The translations under genes and the position numbers were made by a program. 64,000 bases of DNA from contig NZ_FNBM01000005.1 of the NCBI RefSeq assembly GCF_900102335.1, positions 186,001 to 250,000 on the forward strand, written 5' to 3'. Shown piece by piece: positions 36,808-45,858 of the stretch. The notes under the pieces are model-generated. The model saw nothing but the letters and a program-made list of their open reading frames with translations, was not told the DNA's origin and ran no database searches. This DNA comes from Phytopseudomonas seleniipraecipitans. GTDB lineage: Bacteria; Pseudomonadota; Gammaproteobacteria; Pseudomonadales; Pseudomonadaceae. How positions within the stretch are numbered: position 1 is the stretch's first letter; each line of letters opens with the position of its first letter.

Positions 36808-37809
36808 ATGCGAGTGTTGTTGATCAAGACGTCATCGCTGGGCGATGTGATTCATACCCTGCCGGCGCTGACCGATGCCGTGCGGGCCAACCCCGGTATT
36901 CGTTTCGATTGGGTGGTGGAAGAGGGCTTCGCCGAGATACCTGCGTGGCATCCGGCGGTGTCGCAGGTGATTCCGGTGGCCATTCGCCGCTGGCGCAAGC
37001 ACCCGCTGCAGACCCTATGCAATGGTGAGTGGTCACGCTTCAAGCAGCGCCTGCGCGATACGCCGTATGACCTGGCCATCGACGCCCAGGGGCTGCTCAA
37101 GAGCGCCTGGCTGACGCGTTACGTCAACGCGCCGGTGGCCGGGCTGGATGCCAAGTCAGCGCGCGAGCCAATCGCTGCGCGCTTCTACGACCGATGTTAC
37201 AGCGTGCCGCGTGCCCAGCATGCGCTGGAACGCACCCGTCAGTTGTTCGGCCAGGCACTGGGTTACAGCGTGCCTGCCGGTCTGGGCGACTATGGTTTGA
37301 ACCGCGCCCAGCTTGCAGATCCGTCACCGCGCCCTTATCTGGTGTTTCTGCACGGCACCACATGGTCGAGCAAGCACTGGCCGGAAACCTACTGGCGCGA
37401 ACTGGCCGAGCAGGTCAGCGAGCAGGGCTGGTCGATTCGCCTGCCCTGGGGCAACGAGGTGGAGAAGGCGCGCGCCGAGCGTATCGCCGCTGGCATCGAC
37501 GGTGCTGCAGTGCTGCCGAAGCTCAATCTCGCCGGCGTTGCCAAGGTGATCGCCGGCGCTCAGGCCTGCGTCGCGGTAGATACCGGCCTCGGTCACCTGG
37601 CAGCCGCGCTCGATGTGCCCTGCGTGTCGCTGTACGGGCCGACTTTGCCAGGCCGCGTTGGCGCCTATGGCCGTTCGCAGATTCATCTGTGTGCCAGCGG
37701 CCCGGATGCTGGCAAGGGCGACCGCGACAAACCGTGCTTCGATGATTTACTGCCGCAGCGTGTGTTCACCGAGTTGCACGCGCTGCTGCTGGACATGGGG
37801 ATAGACTGA
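36808..37809 (+). CDS. waaC: LPS heptosyltransferase I WaaC
   Basis: GT9 enzyme adding the first heptose to Kdo2-lipid A. The 333-aa protein starts MRVLLIKTSSLGDVIHTLPA, the canonical WaaC start. It has FLHGTTWSSKHWPETYW and VDTGLGHLAAALDVPCVSLYG. The stop overlaps a possible waaG ATG by one base, so the genes are tightly coupled. Confidence 0.97.
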   Translation: MRVLLIKTSSLGDVIHTLPALTDAVRANPGIRFDWVVEEGFAEIPAWHPAVSQVIPVAIRRWRKHPLQTLCNGEWSRFKQRLRDTPYDLAIDAQGLLKSAWLTRYVNAPVAGLDAKSAREPIAARFYDRCYSVPRAQHALERTRQLFGQALGYSVPAGLGDYGLNRAQLADPSPRPYLVFLHGTTWSSKHWPETYWRELAEQVSEQGWSIRLPWGNEVEKARAERIAAGIDGAAVLPKLNLAGVAKVIAGAQACVAVDTGLGHLAAALDVPCVSLYGPTLPGRVGAYGRSQIHLCASGPDAGKGDRDKPCFDDLLPQRVFTELHALLLDMGID

Positions 37810-37829
37810 TGCCACTGAGCGAAGGGCCG

Positions 37830-38951
37830 ATGCGCCTGGCTTTCATCCTCTACAAATACTTCCCGTATGGCGGGTTGCAGCGTGATTTCATGCGCATCGC
37901 CCTGGAGTGCCAGTGTCGTGGCCACAGCATTCGCGTGTACACGCCGATCTGGGAAGGTGAAATACCCGATGGTTTCGAGGTGGTGGTGGTGCCGGTCAAG
38001 GCGCTGTTCAATCATCATCGCAATGAGAAGCTCACCGCCTGGGTGCAGGCAGATCTGCGCAAGCGCCCGGTCGATCGCGTGATCGGGTTCAACAAGATGC
38101 CGGGGCTGGACGTGTATTACGCCGCCGACGGCTGCTTCGAGGACAAGGCGCAGACCTTGCGCAACCCGCTGTATCGCCGCTGGGGTCGTTACAAGCATTT
38201 CGCTGAATACGAGCGGGCGGTGTTCTCCCCCGAGTCGCACACCGAGATCCTGATGATCTCCGAGGTGCAGCAGCCGCTGTTCGTCAAACATTACGGCACG
38301 CCTGCCGAGCGTTTCCACCTGTTGCCGCCGGGGATTTCCCTGGATCGCCGCGCACCGGAAAATGCCGCCGAGATACGCGCCGAGTTCCGCCGTGAGTTCA
38401 ATCTGGCCGACGACGACCTGTTGCTGGTGCAAATCGGCTCCGGCTTCAAGACCAAAGGCCTGGATCGCAGCCTCAAGGCACTGGCCGCGCTGCCGCCCGA
38501 GCTGAAGAAGCGCACCCGACTGATCGTCATCGGTCAGGACGACCCCAAACCATTCCTCTTGCAGATCACCAAGCTCGGAATAGGCGATCAGGTGCAGATC
38601 CTCAAGGGGCGCAGCGACATTCCGCGTTTCCTGCTGGGCGCTGATTTGCTGATTCACCCGGCCTACAACGAAAATACCGGCACGGTGCTGTTGGAGGCGC
38701 TGGTCGCAGGCCTGCCAGTACTGGTGACCGACATTTGCGGCTACGCCCATTACATCCGTGGTGCCGATGCGGGGCGCGTAGTGCCCAGTCCTTTTGCGCA
38801 GGAAGTGCTTAACCGCACCCTGGCGCAGATGCTGGCAGACGACGAGTCGCGTGCAGCCTGGCAGCGCAACGGCCTGGCATTCGCCGACAGCGCAGACCTG
38901 TACAGCATGCCGCAGCACGCGGCCGATGTGATTCTGGCGCCGCGCCCTTGA
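37830..38951 (+). CDS. waaG: LPS core glycosyltransferase WaaG
   Basis: GT4 GT-B-fold transferase adding the first outer-core sugar (galactosamine in P. aeruginosa core). The start MRLAFILYKYFPYGGLQRDF at 37830 (373 aa) matches the PAO1 N terminus and has GAAGGG upstream. An ATG at 37809 overlapping the waaC stop would add seven residues. Other motifs: GFNKMPGLDVYYAADGCF and NENTGTVLLEAL, the GT4 EX7E-type region. Confidence 0.95.
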   Translation: MRLAFILYKYFPYGGLQRDFMRIALECQCRGHSIRVYTPIWEGEIPDGFEVVVVPVKALFNHHRNEKLTAWVQADLRKRPVDRVIGFNKMPGLDVYYAADGCFEDKAQTLRNPLYRRWGRYKHFAEYERAVFSPESHTEILMISEVQQPLFVKHYGTPAERFHLLPPGISLDRRAPENAAEIRAEFRREFNLADDDLLLVQIGSGFKTKGLDRSLKALAALPPELKKRTRLIVIGQDDPKPFLLQITKLGIGDQVQILKGRSDIPRFLLGADLLIHPAYNENTGTVLLEALVAGLPVLVTDICGYAHYIRGADAGRVVPSPFAQEVLNRTLAQMLADDESRAAWQRNGLAFADSADLYSMPQHAADVILAPRP

Positions 38952-38967
38952 TGAGGAGTGTCCAGCC

Positions 38968-39801
38968 ATGAAGCTGTTTCTCGAACAGCCATTTGCCACC
39001 TTGTGGCAAGGCAAGGATGCCTTCGAAGAAGTCGAGCGCCTGCAGGGGCAGGTTTACCGTGAGCTGGAGGGGCGCCGTACGCTGCGCACCGAGGTCGACG
39101 GCAAGGGTTATTTCGTCAAGATTCATCGCGGCATCGGCTGGGCGGAGATCGTCAAGAACCTCTCCACGGCGCGCCTGCCTGTGCTGGGCGCTGGCCAGGA
39201 GTGGAAAGCCATACAGCGGCTGACCGCGGCCGGCGTGCCAACCATGACCGCCGTCGCCTATGGCGAGCGCGGCAGCAATCCGGCGCAGCAGCATTCGTTC
39301 ATCGTCACCGAAGAACTGGCGCCGACTGTCGACCTGGAACAGCTCACCTTGAACTGGCGAGAGCAGCCACCGTTGCCGCAGCTAAAGTGGGCGCTGATCG
39401 AGCGTGTGGCCGAGATGACCGGACGCATGCACGCCGCTGGGGTCAACCATCGCGACTGCTATATCTGCCACTTCCTGCTACACACCGACAAACCGTTCGA
39501 TGCCGCTGATTTCCGCCTCTCGGTGATCGACCTGCACCGCGCTCAGCTGCGGGCTGCCGTGCCGCGGCGCTGGCGCAACAAGGATCTGGCCGGGTTGTAT
39601 TTCTCCGCGCTTAACATTGGCCTGACGCAGCGTGATTTTCTGCGCTTTCTCAAGGGCTACTTTGCTGCAGCTGGGAATGGCCGCTCGTTACGACAGATCC
39701 TGCGTGATGAAGCCGCTCTGCTGGCCTGGTTGCAGCGCAAGGCGCATAAACTGCTGACGCGCTATGCACGCAAGTATGAAACAGAGGTGAGCCATGAGTG
39801 A
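38968..39801 (+). CDS. waaP: LPS core heptose(I) kinase WaaP
   Basis: Phosphorylates inner-core heptose I, which is essential for outer-membrane integrity in P. aeruginosa. The 277-aa kinase-fold protein has the catalytic loop NHRDCYICHFLL with D163, the residue number known for P. aeruginosa WaaP. An ATP-lysine segment (KGYFVKIHRGIGW) and the metal loop VIDLHR are visible. The stop overlaps the next kinase gene by 8 bp. Confidence 0.97.
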   Translation: MKLFLEQPFATLWQGKDAFEEVERLQGQVYRELEGRRTLRTEVDGKGYFVKIHRGIGWAEIVKNLSTARLPVLGAGQEWKAIQRLTAAGVPTMTAVAYGERGSNPAQQHSFIVTEELAPTVDLEQLTLNWREQPPLPQLKWALIERVAEMTGRMHAAGVNHRDCYICHFLLHTDKPFDAADFRLSVIDLHRAQLRAAVPRRWRNKDLAGLYFSALNIGLTQRDFLRFLKGYFAAAGNGRSLRQILRDEAALLAWLQRKAHKLLTRYARKYETEVSHE

Positions 39802-40531
39802 GTGGCGCGTCACCGCATTGGCGACACCTGGAGCCGCTAGGGCCTTTGCGACCCTGGACGCGGTGTTTGCCTTGCACGGCGAGGCGATTACCCACGATCC
39901 GCTGTCGGATGTAATCCGCGTGGAATTCGATGGGTTGCGTTATTACGTCAAGCGCTATCACGGCGCCGGCAAGGGCGCGCGGCGCTTCATCGGCAGGCCA
40001 CGAGTCAAGGCTGAGTGGCAGAACCTCAAGCACTTCGCCGCCTGGGGCATTCCGACGGCGCCGATCGCTGCCTACGGCATGGAGCGCAAGGGCAGCAGGT
40101 TTGACCGCGGAGCGCTGATCACCCAGGAGCTGGTCGACACGGTGGACATGTGGCGCCTTGCCGACAGCGGCGACGCGCGTTTGCGCGACCGCGCCTGGGT
40201 GCACGACGTCAGCTGCCAGTTGGCCAAGGCTACACGCACCCTGCATGACCATCACTTCACGCACAACGACCTGAAGTGGCGCAACCTGCTGGTCGACGAG
40301 CACCGCCGCCTGTTTTTCATTGACTGCCCGACCGGGGCGTTCTGGTGGGGGCCGTTCCTGCGCAGGCGTATCGTCAAGGACCTGGCCTGCCTGGATAAGG
40401 TTGCCAAATACCACCTGTCGCGTACCCAGCGGTTGCGCTTTTACCTGCAGTACCGGCGTCGAGAGCGCCTGAACGACAGTGACAAGCTGCGTATCGGCCA
40501 GATCGTGCGTTATTTCGAGGGAAGAGAATGA
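39794..40531 (+). CDS. LPS core kinase, PA5008-like
   Basis: A 245-aa kinase-fold protein of the InaA/WaaP superfamily. The ATP-lysine region is RYYVKRYHGAGKGARRF; the catalytic loop is HNDLKWRNLLV with D159; the metal loop is FFIDCPTGAFWWG. All key residues are present, so kinase activity is plausible, probably on core heptose. It overlaps waaP by 8 bp and the next gene by 4 bp. Confidence 0.92.
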   Translation: MSEWRVTALATPGAARAFATLDAVFALHGEAITHDPLSDVIRVEFDGLRYYVKRYHGAGKGARRFIGRPRVKAEWQNLKHFAAWGIPTAPIAAYGMERKGSRFDRGALITQELVDTVDMWRLADSGDARLRDRAWVHDVSCQLAKATRTLHDHHFTHNDLKWRNLLVDEHRRLFFIDCPTGAFWWGPFLRRRIVKDLACLDKVAKYHLSRTQRLRFYLQYRRRERLNDSDKLRIGQIVRYFEGRE

Positions 40532-41277
40532 AGGACTTCATCGACAGCGAGGATCGCTCGCTGCTCGAACGTCACAACCTGGCCAGTTTCGAGGCGCTGT
40601 GGGCGCTCGAGCTGCATGCGGTGGACGAGCCCAATGAATCGCCTAGCGGTGGCTGGAGTTCAGTGTATCGGCTCGACCTGGACGGCCACGGCTTCTACCT
40701 CAAGCGCCAGAGCAACTACCTGACCCGTAGCCTGGAGCGCCCCCTGGGTGAGCCGACCCTGGCGCGCGAATTCCGCAGCATCCGTCGTTACGACCGTTTG
40801 GGTATTCCGGCGATGAGTGCAGCGTTCTATGCCGAGCGCCGCGTAGCCGGTGAGCGCCGGGCCGTTCTGCTGACCCAGGCGTTGGACGGCTGGCGTGATC
40901 TCGACAGCTGGCTGCCGGGTTGGGCGCAATTGGCTGGCGAGCAGCGCCAGGCCATCGTCAGCGCATGCGGTGCGCTCGCCCGCCAGGTACATGAAAAGGG
41001 GCAAGTGCATGGCTGTTTCTATCCCAAACATATCTTCTTGAAACCCGATGCCGATGGTTTCGCTGCGCAACTTATCGACCTGGAGAAGACCCGCCCGCTG
41101 TTCTTCGGCGAACGTGACCGCACCAAGGATCTGGAACCCTTGTTGCGTCGCGCTAATCCATGGAATGACGATGATATCGTTGGGTTTCTGACCGCCTACT
41201 TGGGCAGCGCCCAGAATGTGGACCATTGGCTGCAGCGCCTGACGGCGCGGTTCAAGGACAAGGCGCAACGCCCATGA
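40528..41277 (+). CDS. InaA-family LPS kinase-like protein, PA5007-like
   Basis: A 249-aa kinase-fold protein. It has the ATP-lysine region (GFYLKRQSNYLTRS) and metal-loop-like IDLEKTRPLFF. The catalytic loop reads VHGCFYPKHIFL: the usual Asp after HG/HR is replaced by Cys, with a YPKH motif I recall from the InaA subgroup. It may therefore be a pseudokinase or use another base. It overlaps neighbours by 4 bp on each side, so it is co-translated. Confidence 0.9.
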   Translation: MKDFIDSEDRSLLERHNLASFEALWALELHAVDEPNESPSGGWSSVYRLDLDGHGFYLKRQSNYLTRSLERPLGEPTLAREFRSIRRYDRLGIPAMSAAFYAERRVAGERRAVLLTQALDGWRDLDSWLPGWAQLAGEQRQAIVSACGALARQVHEKGQVHGCFYPKHIFLKPDADGFAAQLIDLEKTRPLFFGERDRTKDLEPLLRRANPWNDDDIVGFLTAYLGSAQNVDHWLQRLTARFKDKAQRP

Positions 41278-42704
41278 AACTGACTTCCCTGAGCGAGGCC
41301 GGGCGCAGCCCCGCGTTACCTCTATTGATCGTACTGCCGAGCGGCCAGCCGCTTGAGCTGCACAGCCTGCTGCGTGTGCTGCCTGGACAGCGTTATGTGG
41401 GCAAGGCGCAGTGGCAGGATCGTGCGGTGCTCGCCAAATTGCTGGTCGGCAGTAAGGCCGAGCGGCATTTCAGTCGTGAACTGCAGGGCGCGCAGTTGCT
41501 GGCCCAGCAAGGCTTGCACACGCCAGCGTTGCTCGACCACGGGACTCGCGCGGGCGAGGGTGGCTGGCTGTTGTTCGAGTTCCTCGAAAACGCCCGTAGC
41601 CTGGCTGATGACTGGCAATCGGTGGCCGACCAGCCCTGGCTGAGCGACGCCCAGCAGCAGGTGATTGGCGAAGCCCTGGGTGTCATCGCCGAGTTGCACG
41701 GCAGGGGGCTGTGGCAAGAGGACCTGCACCTCGACAACCTGCTGCGTCAGGATGAACGTCTGTACCTGATCGATGGCGGTGGCATTCGTGCCGAGACCGC
41801 CGGGCAACCCCTGTCGCGCGACAGAGTGCTGGCCAATCTCGGGTTGTTCTTCGCGCAACTGCCTGGCGCCGTCGACGATTTCATCGAAGAACTGCTGGTC
41901 CATTACCTGCTGGTCAATGGCGAGCACGCCCTGCCGCTTGAGGCGCTGCTCAAGGCCGTCGCGAAGGCACGAGTAACACGCATGCAGGCATACATGGCCA
42001 AGATAGAGCGTGATTGCACGACCTTTCGGGTCTGGCGCAGCGCTTCACGGTTGCAGGTTGTACGCCGTGAAGAGGAGGCGCAACTGGCGCCGCTGCTGGC
42101 GGCCCCCGACGCAGCGATCGAGGCCGGCCAACCGCTCAAACTGGGCGGATCGTCGACTGTGGCGCGCGTCGAACAGGGCGCTCGGCAACTGGTCATCAAG
42201 CGCTACAACATCAAGGGTTTCGGTCACTGGCTAAGGCGTTTCTGGCGCCCGAGCCGTGCGTGGCACAGTTGGTGCGAGGGCAATCGCCTGGAGTTTCTCG
42301 GCATCGCCACGCCCAAGCCGCTGGCTGTGTTGGAGCGACGTACCCTGTGGCTGCGCCGCCAGGCGTATCTGATTACCGAACACTCTCCGGGTGTGGATAT
42401 AATTACCCGTTTCGCGCCCTACCAGGCAGACGAATTGCCGCCAGAGGCGGACCTGCAGGCGCTGCAGACCTTGTTCGCGACGCTGATGCGTGAGCGCATC
42501 AGTCACGGCGACTGCAAGGGCACCAACATTTTGTGGCAGGCCGGCCGCTGGGCATTGATCGATCTGGATGCCATGCATCATCACGGCAACGCCAGCAGCT
42601 TCAATACCGCCTACGCGCGGGATCGTGCGCGCCTGTTGCGCAACTGGCCGGCCGGGAGCGCTCTGTATCAAGAGCTGGACCGGCGTTTACCGACTATCAC
42701 CTGA
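41274..42704 (+). CDS. Tandem double kinase-fold LPS protein, PA5006-like
   Basis: A 476-aa protein with two kinase-like domains. Domain 1 (about 40-230) has the loop EDLHLDNLL and IDGGGIR. Domain 2 (about 270-470) has a nucleotide-lysine segment (QLVIKRYNIKGFGHW), loop HGDCKGTNILW and IDLDAM. Both loops keep Asp and Asn. The ATG at 41274 overlaps the previous stop (ATGA). It is the last of four overlapping kinase genes and probably acts on core heptose phosphates; the substrate is inferred. Confidence 0.9.
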   Translation: MKLTSLSEAGRSPALPLLIVLPSGQPLELHSLLRVLPGQRYVGKAQWQDRAVLAKLLVGSKAERHFSRELQGAQLLAQQGLHTPALLDHGTRAGEGGWLLFEFLENARSLADDWQSVADQPWLSDAQQQVIGEALGVIAELHGRGLWQEDLHLDNLLRQDERLYLIDGGGIRAETAGQPLSRDRVLANLGLFFAQLPGAVDDFIEELLVHYLLVNGEHALPLEALLKAVAKARVTRMQAYMAKIERDCTTFRVWRSASRLQVVRREEEAQLAPLLAAPDAAIEAGQPLKLGGSSTVARVEQGARQLVIKRYNIKGFGHWLRRFWRPSRAWHSWCEGNRLEFLGIATPKPLAVLERRTLWLRRQAYLITEHSPGVDIITRFAPYQADELPPEADLQALQTLFATLMRERISHGDCKGTNILWQAGRWALIDLDAMHHHGNASSFNTAYARDRARLLRNWPAGSALYQELDRRLPTIT

Positions 42705-42782
42705 GCCCGCTCCAGGCGTGCTTGGCGAAACCAAACAATCGCGGTTGTCGACGCTCGGCAAACGCACTAAGAGGCTTTATCC

Positions 42783-44558
42783 GTGGCATTGACGATTCTT
42801 GGCCTATCCGGCGCCCTCAGCCATGACCCATCCGCTGCGCTGTACATCGACGGCAAGTTGATCGCGGCCGCCGAAGAAGAGCGCTTCGTGCGCGACAAGC
42901 ACGCGAAGAATCGCATGCCCTATGAGTCGGCCAAGTTCTGCCTGGAGCAGGCTGGCATCAAGCCCTCGGATGTCGATGTGGTGGCCATTCCCTTCGCCCC
43001 CATCAGTTTGTTCGGCAAGGAGCGCTGGCACTACGCCAAGCGCTATTGGTATGCGCCCGATCGCGCGCTTGACGCCATCCTGATGGGCAACCGCCGCTAC
43101 AAGCGCTATCGCAAGAAGATCGTCTGGTGCCTGGAGCAACTGGGCTTTGACGCCAAGAAGGTCAAGATCGAGCCGGTCGAGCACCACCTGGCACACGCCG
43201 CCAGCGCCTACCACTGCTCGGGCTTCACCGAGAAGACCGCCATCCTCGGTATCGATGGCAAGGGCGAATACGCCACGACCTTCTTCGGGTATGGCGAGAA
43301 CGGCCGCATCCACAAGATCAAGGAGTTCTACGACCCGGATTCCCTGGGCGGTCTGTATGGCGCGGTCACCGAATTCCTCGGTTTCGAGATGCTCGACGGT
43401 GAATTCAAGGTCATGGGCATGGCGCCCTATGGCGATGCCAGCAAATACGATTTTTCCCGCCTGGCCAAGTTCGAGAATGGCGAGCTGGTGATCAACACCG
43501 ACTACGCCAACGTCATCGGCCTGCGTCGCTACAAGGAAAAGGGCAAGGGCTTCTACTTCTCGCCCAAGCTGATCGAGTGGCTGGGGCCCAAGCGGGAGGG
43601 CGATATCGCCGACGATCCCTATATCCACTATGCCGCCAGCATGCAGGCGCTGTTCGAGAAGCTGGCGCTGGAGATGATGGATTACTACCTGGGCGACATC
43701 ATCCGCGAAACCGGCAAGATCGCCTTCGCCGGCGGCTGCGCGCTGAACGTCAAGCTCAACCAGAAGATTATTGCCCGGCCCGAGGTCAAGGAACTGTTCG
43801 TTCAGCCGGCCTCCGGTGACGCAGGCACCGCGGTCGGCGCTGCCGCCTACGTGTCGCACAAGCGTGGTGTGCCGGTCGAGAAGATGGAGCACGTGTACCT
43901 CGGCCCGGCCTATAGCAACGAAGACGTGATTGCCGCCTGCGCACGCCATCCGAACGCGCCGAAATGGCAGAAGATCGAGGACACGCCGCAGCGCATCGCC
44001 CAGATCATGGTCGACGGCAACCCGGTGGCCTGGTTCCAGGGCCGCATGGAATTCGGTCCGCGCGCCCTCGGCGGCCGCTCGATCATTGGTTGTCCGAGCA
44101 TCCCCGGCGTGGCCGACCGTATCAACGAGCAGATCAAATTCCGCGAGCGCTGGAGACCCTTCTGCCCGTCGATGCTCGACACCGTTGCCGAGCAGATGCT
44201 CAAGGTCGATCACCCGAGCCCGTTCATGACCTTCACCTTCGAGGTTAACGACGAATGGAAAGCGCGCGTGAGCGAAGTCGTCCACGAAGATGGCACTTCC
44301 CGCGCCCAGGTGCTCAAGCGTGAATACAACCCGCGCTGGTACGACCTGATGCTGGAGCTGGAAAAACTCACCGGCAACGGCGTGTCGCTGAACACCTCGC
44401 TGAACCGTCGCGGCGAACCGATGATCTGCTCGCCGACCGACGCTCTGAACATGTTCTTCGGCTCGGATCTGCAGTACCTGATCATGGAAGATATTCTGGT
44501 GATCAAGGACGATGTCGTTGCGCCGAGCAGTGACCCGTCCGGTAGCGTGGAGTCCTAG
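42783..44558 (+). CDS. Carbamoyltransferase of LPS core, PA5005-like
   Basis: A 591-aa NodU/TobZ-family O-carbamoyltransferase using carbamoyl phosphate and ATP. It starts at a GTG (ALTILGLSGALSHDPSAALY). The N-terminal Kae1-like domain has the metal His motif VEHHLAHAASAY and LGIDGKGEYATTFFGYG. The C-terminal YrdC-like region has WFQGRMEFGPRALGGRSI. The PAO1 homologue carbamoylates core heptose II. It lies 78 bp after the kinase run. Confidence 0.93.
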   Translation: MALTILGLSGALSHDPSAALYIDGKLIAAAEEERFVRDKHAKNRMPYESAKFCLEQAGIKPSDVDVVAIPFAPISLFGKERWHYAKRYWYAPDRALDAILMGNRRYKRYRKKIVWCLEQLGFDAKKVKIEPVEHHLAHAASAYHCSGFTEKTAILGIDGKGEYATTFFGYGENGRIHKIKEFYDPDSLGGLYGAVTEFLGFEMLDGEFKVMGMAPYGDASKYDFSRLAKFENGELVINTDYANVIGLRRYKEKGKGFYFSPKLIEWLGPKREGDIADDPYIHYAASMQALFEKLALEMMDYYLGDIIRETGKIAFAGGCALNVKLNQKIIARPEVKELFVQPASGDAGTAVGAAAYVSHKRGVPVEKMEHVYLGPAYSNEDVIAACARHPNAPKWQKIEDTPQRIAQIMVDGNPVAWFQGRMEFGPRALGGRSIIGCPSIPGVADRINEQIKFRERWRPFCPSMLDTVAEQMLKVDHPSPFMTFTFEVNDEWKARVSEVVHEDGTSRAQVLKREYNPRWYDLMLELEKLTGNGVSLNTSLNRRGEPMICSPTDALNMFFGSDLQYLIMEDILVIKDDVVAPSSDPSGSVES

Positions 44559-44581
44559 GTTTGGCTGGTAGCCAGGCAGGG

Positions 44582-45621
44582 TTGAAGACGCTGCTGTTCA
44601 ACGACACGTCTTCGGAAGGTCACCACGGCTGCCATTTGGTGATGCAGCAGATCTACACGCTGGCCGAGCAGGCTGGCATGGAGATTCTGCGCGCCTGCCC
44701 CATGCACCATGACTGGCAGACAGATGAGCAGCTGCAACGTGACATTCGCGCTGCAGATATCTGTCTGGTCAATGGCGAAGGCACCATGCACGATGATGCG
44801 CCGCTGGCCCTGCGTTATGGGGCACTGGCGCGGTATTGTCGGGAGCATGGCGTGCCCTGTTTTCTGATCAATTCGGTGTGGCAGAACAATGTGCGGCTCA
44901 ATGCCGATGCGCCCTTGTTCACGCGCATATTCGTGCGCGACGTGCTGAGTCAGGCTGCGTTGGGTGAGATCGGTGTGTCGGCCGAGGTTGTTCCGGATCT
45001 GACGCTTTCTTATCAATACCAGGGGGCTGCGCCCGCTCGTCAGGGCCTGCTGATCAACGGCAGTGTGCTCACGGAGCGGTTGCGCGAGGCGTGGCGCATC
45101 AGCTGTGCCAATCCTCACCTGCGCTATCCGCACCCTTGCAGCTGGACAAGGGCTTCAACGTCTATCTGCGCAAGAATCTGCGCAAGCGGCTGAAAGCCTA
45201 TCGGCGTATCGCCGCCAGTTATCTGCACCGTTATCCGGCCGAGTTGCCCGGTTCGCGGATCGACAAGTTGCGCTGGCGTTATGCCGTGCTCGCGCCGCGC
45301 CGCTTCCTCGGCCTTTTGCGCCGTTCGCAGGGAGTGATCACCGGGCGTTTTCATCTGGTGACCTTGTGCCTGGTCACCGGCACCCCTTTCTATGCCATCG
45401 CTTCGAATACCCACAAGATCGAAGCCTTGCTTAAGCAGGTCGGATTAGGCGAGCGCCTGCGCTCCTCGTATGAGGAGGCTGTTAGTGATGCGCCGCGCAT
45501 CGTATTCAGCGAAGCGGAGCAGTCGGGTATCGAAAGCTTCCTGCAGGATGCTCGCGGTCAGGCCTGCGCGATGTTTGCCGGGATGGCCCAGGTAGCCAGA
45601 GATCGGCGCGCTACGCGATAG
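44582..45621 (+). pseudogene. Frameshifted polysaccharide pyruvyltransferase-like gene
   Basis: The first frame (TTG start 44582 or 44561; LKTLLFNDTS, HHGCHLVM, LVNGEGTMHDDAP) resembles polysaccharide pyruvyltransferases but becomes un-protein-like about 45100-45150 and stops at 45193. The rest continues in another frame (open 45004-45621) from LDKGFNVYLRKNLRKRL through GVITGRFHLVTLCLVTGTPFYAI, a family C-terminal hallmark. Together they give one protein of about 340 aa. A short indel near 45110-45140 is the simplest cause; sequencing error or programmed shifting are alternatives. Confidence 0.75.
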
Positions 45622-45759
45622 CGGTGCAGAGAGCAGCCGCGGGCTGTTTTGCATGTGACCGAACGGTCAGAAAAATCCGCTCGGGCGCCGCTCATCAAAT
45701 TCATTGAACGATGCGAATTCATGCATCTCCGACTGTGATGGTCGAGGTTTCGGCTGCGC

Positions 45760-45787
45760 GAAAATCAGGCTGGCATGCCTGATTTTC
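45760..45787. repeat. 11-bp inverted repeat upstream of wapH
   Basis: GAAAATCAGGC (45760-45770) is repeated inverted at 45777-45787 around a 6-nt spacer. It lies in the 237-bp AT-richer gap between the broken pyruvyltransferase gene and wapH. No T tract follows. It could end the upstream transcript or mark an integration or deletion junction. Confidence 0.6.
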
Positions 45788-45858
45788 AGCTGCAGCCGAT
45801 GCGACTTTGCCGGGTGCTTACCTGCACCTGAATCGTTGCCGTGAAAAGAGTTGGATCG

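Noticed and set aside
42804..44285. A 493-codon frame antisense to the carbamoyltransferase gene
   Set aside because: Composition is that of antisense coding; the sense frame has the NodU/TobZ metal and substrate motifs.
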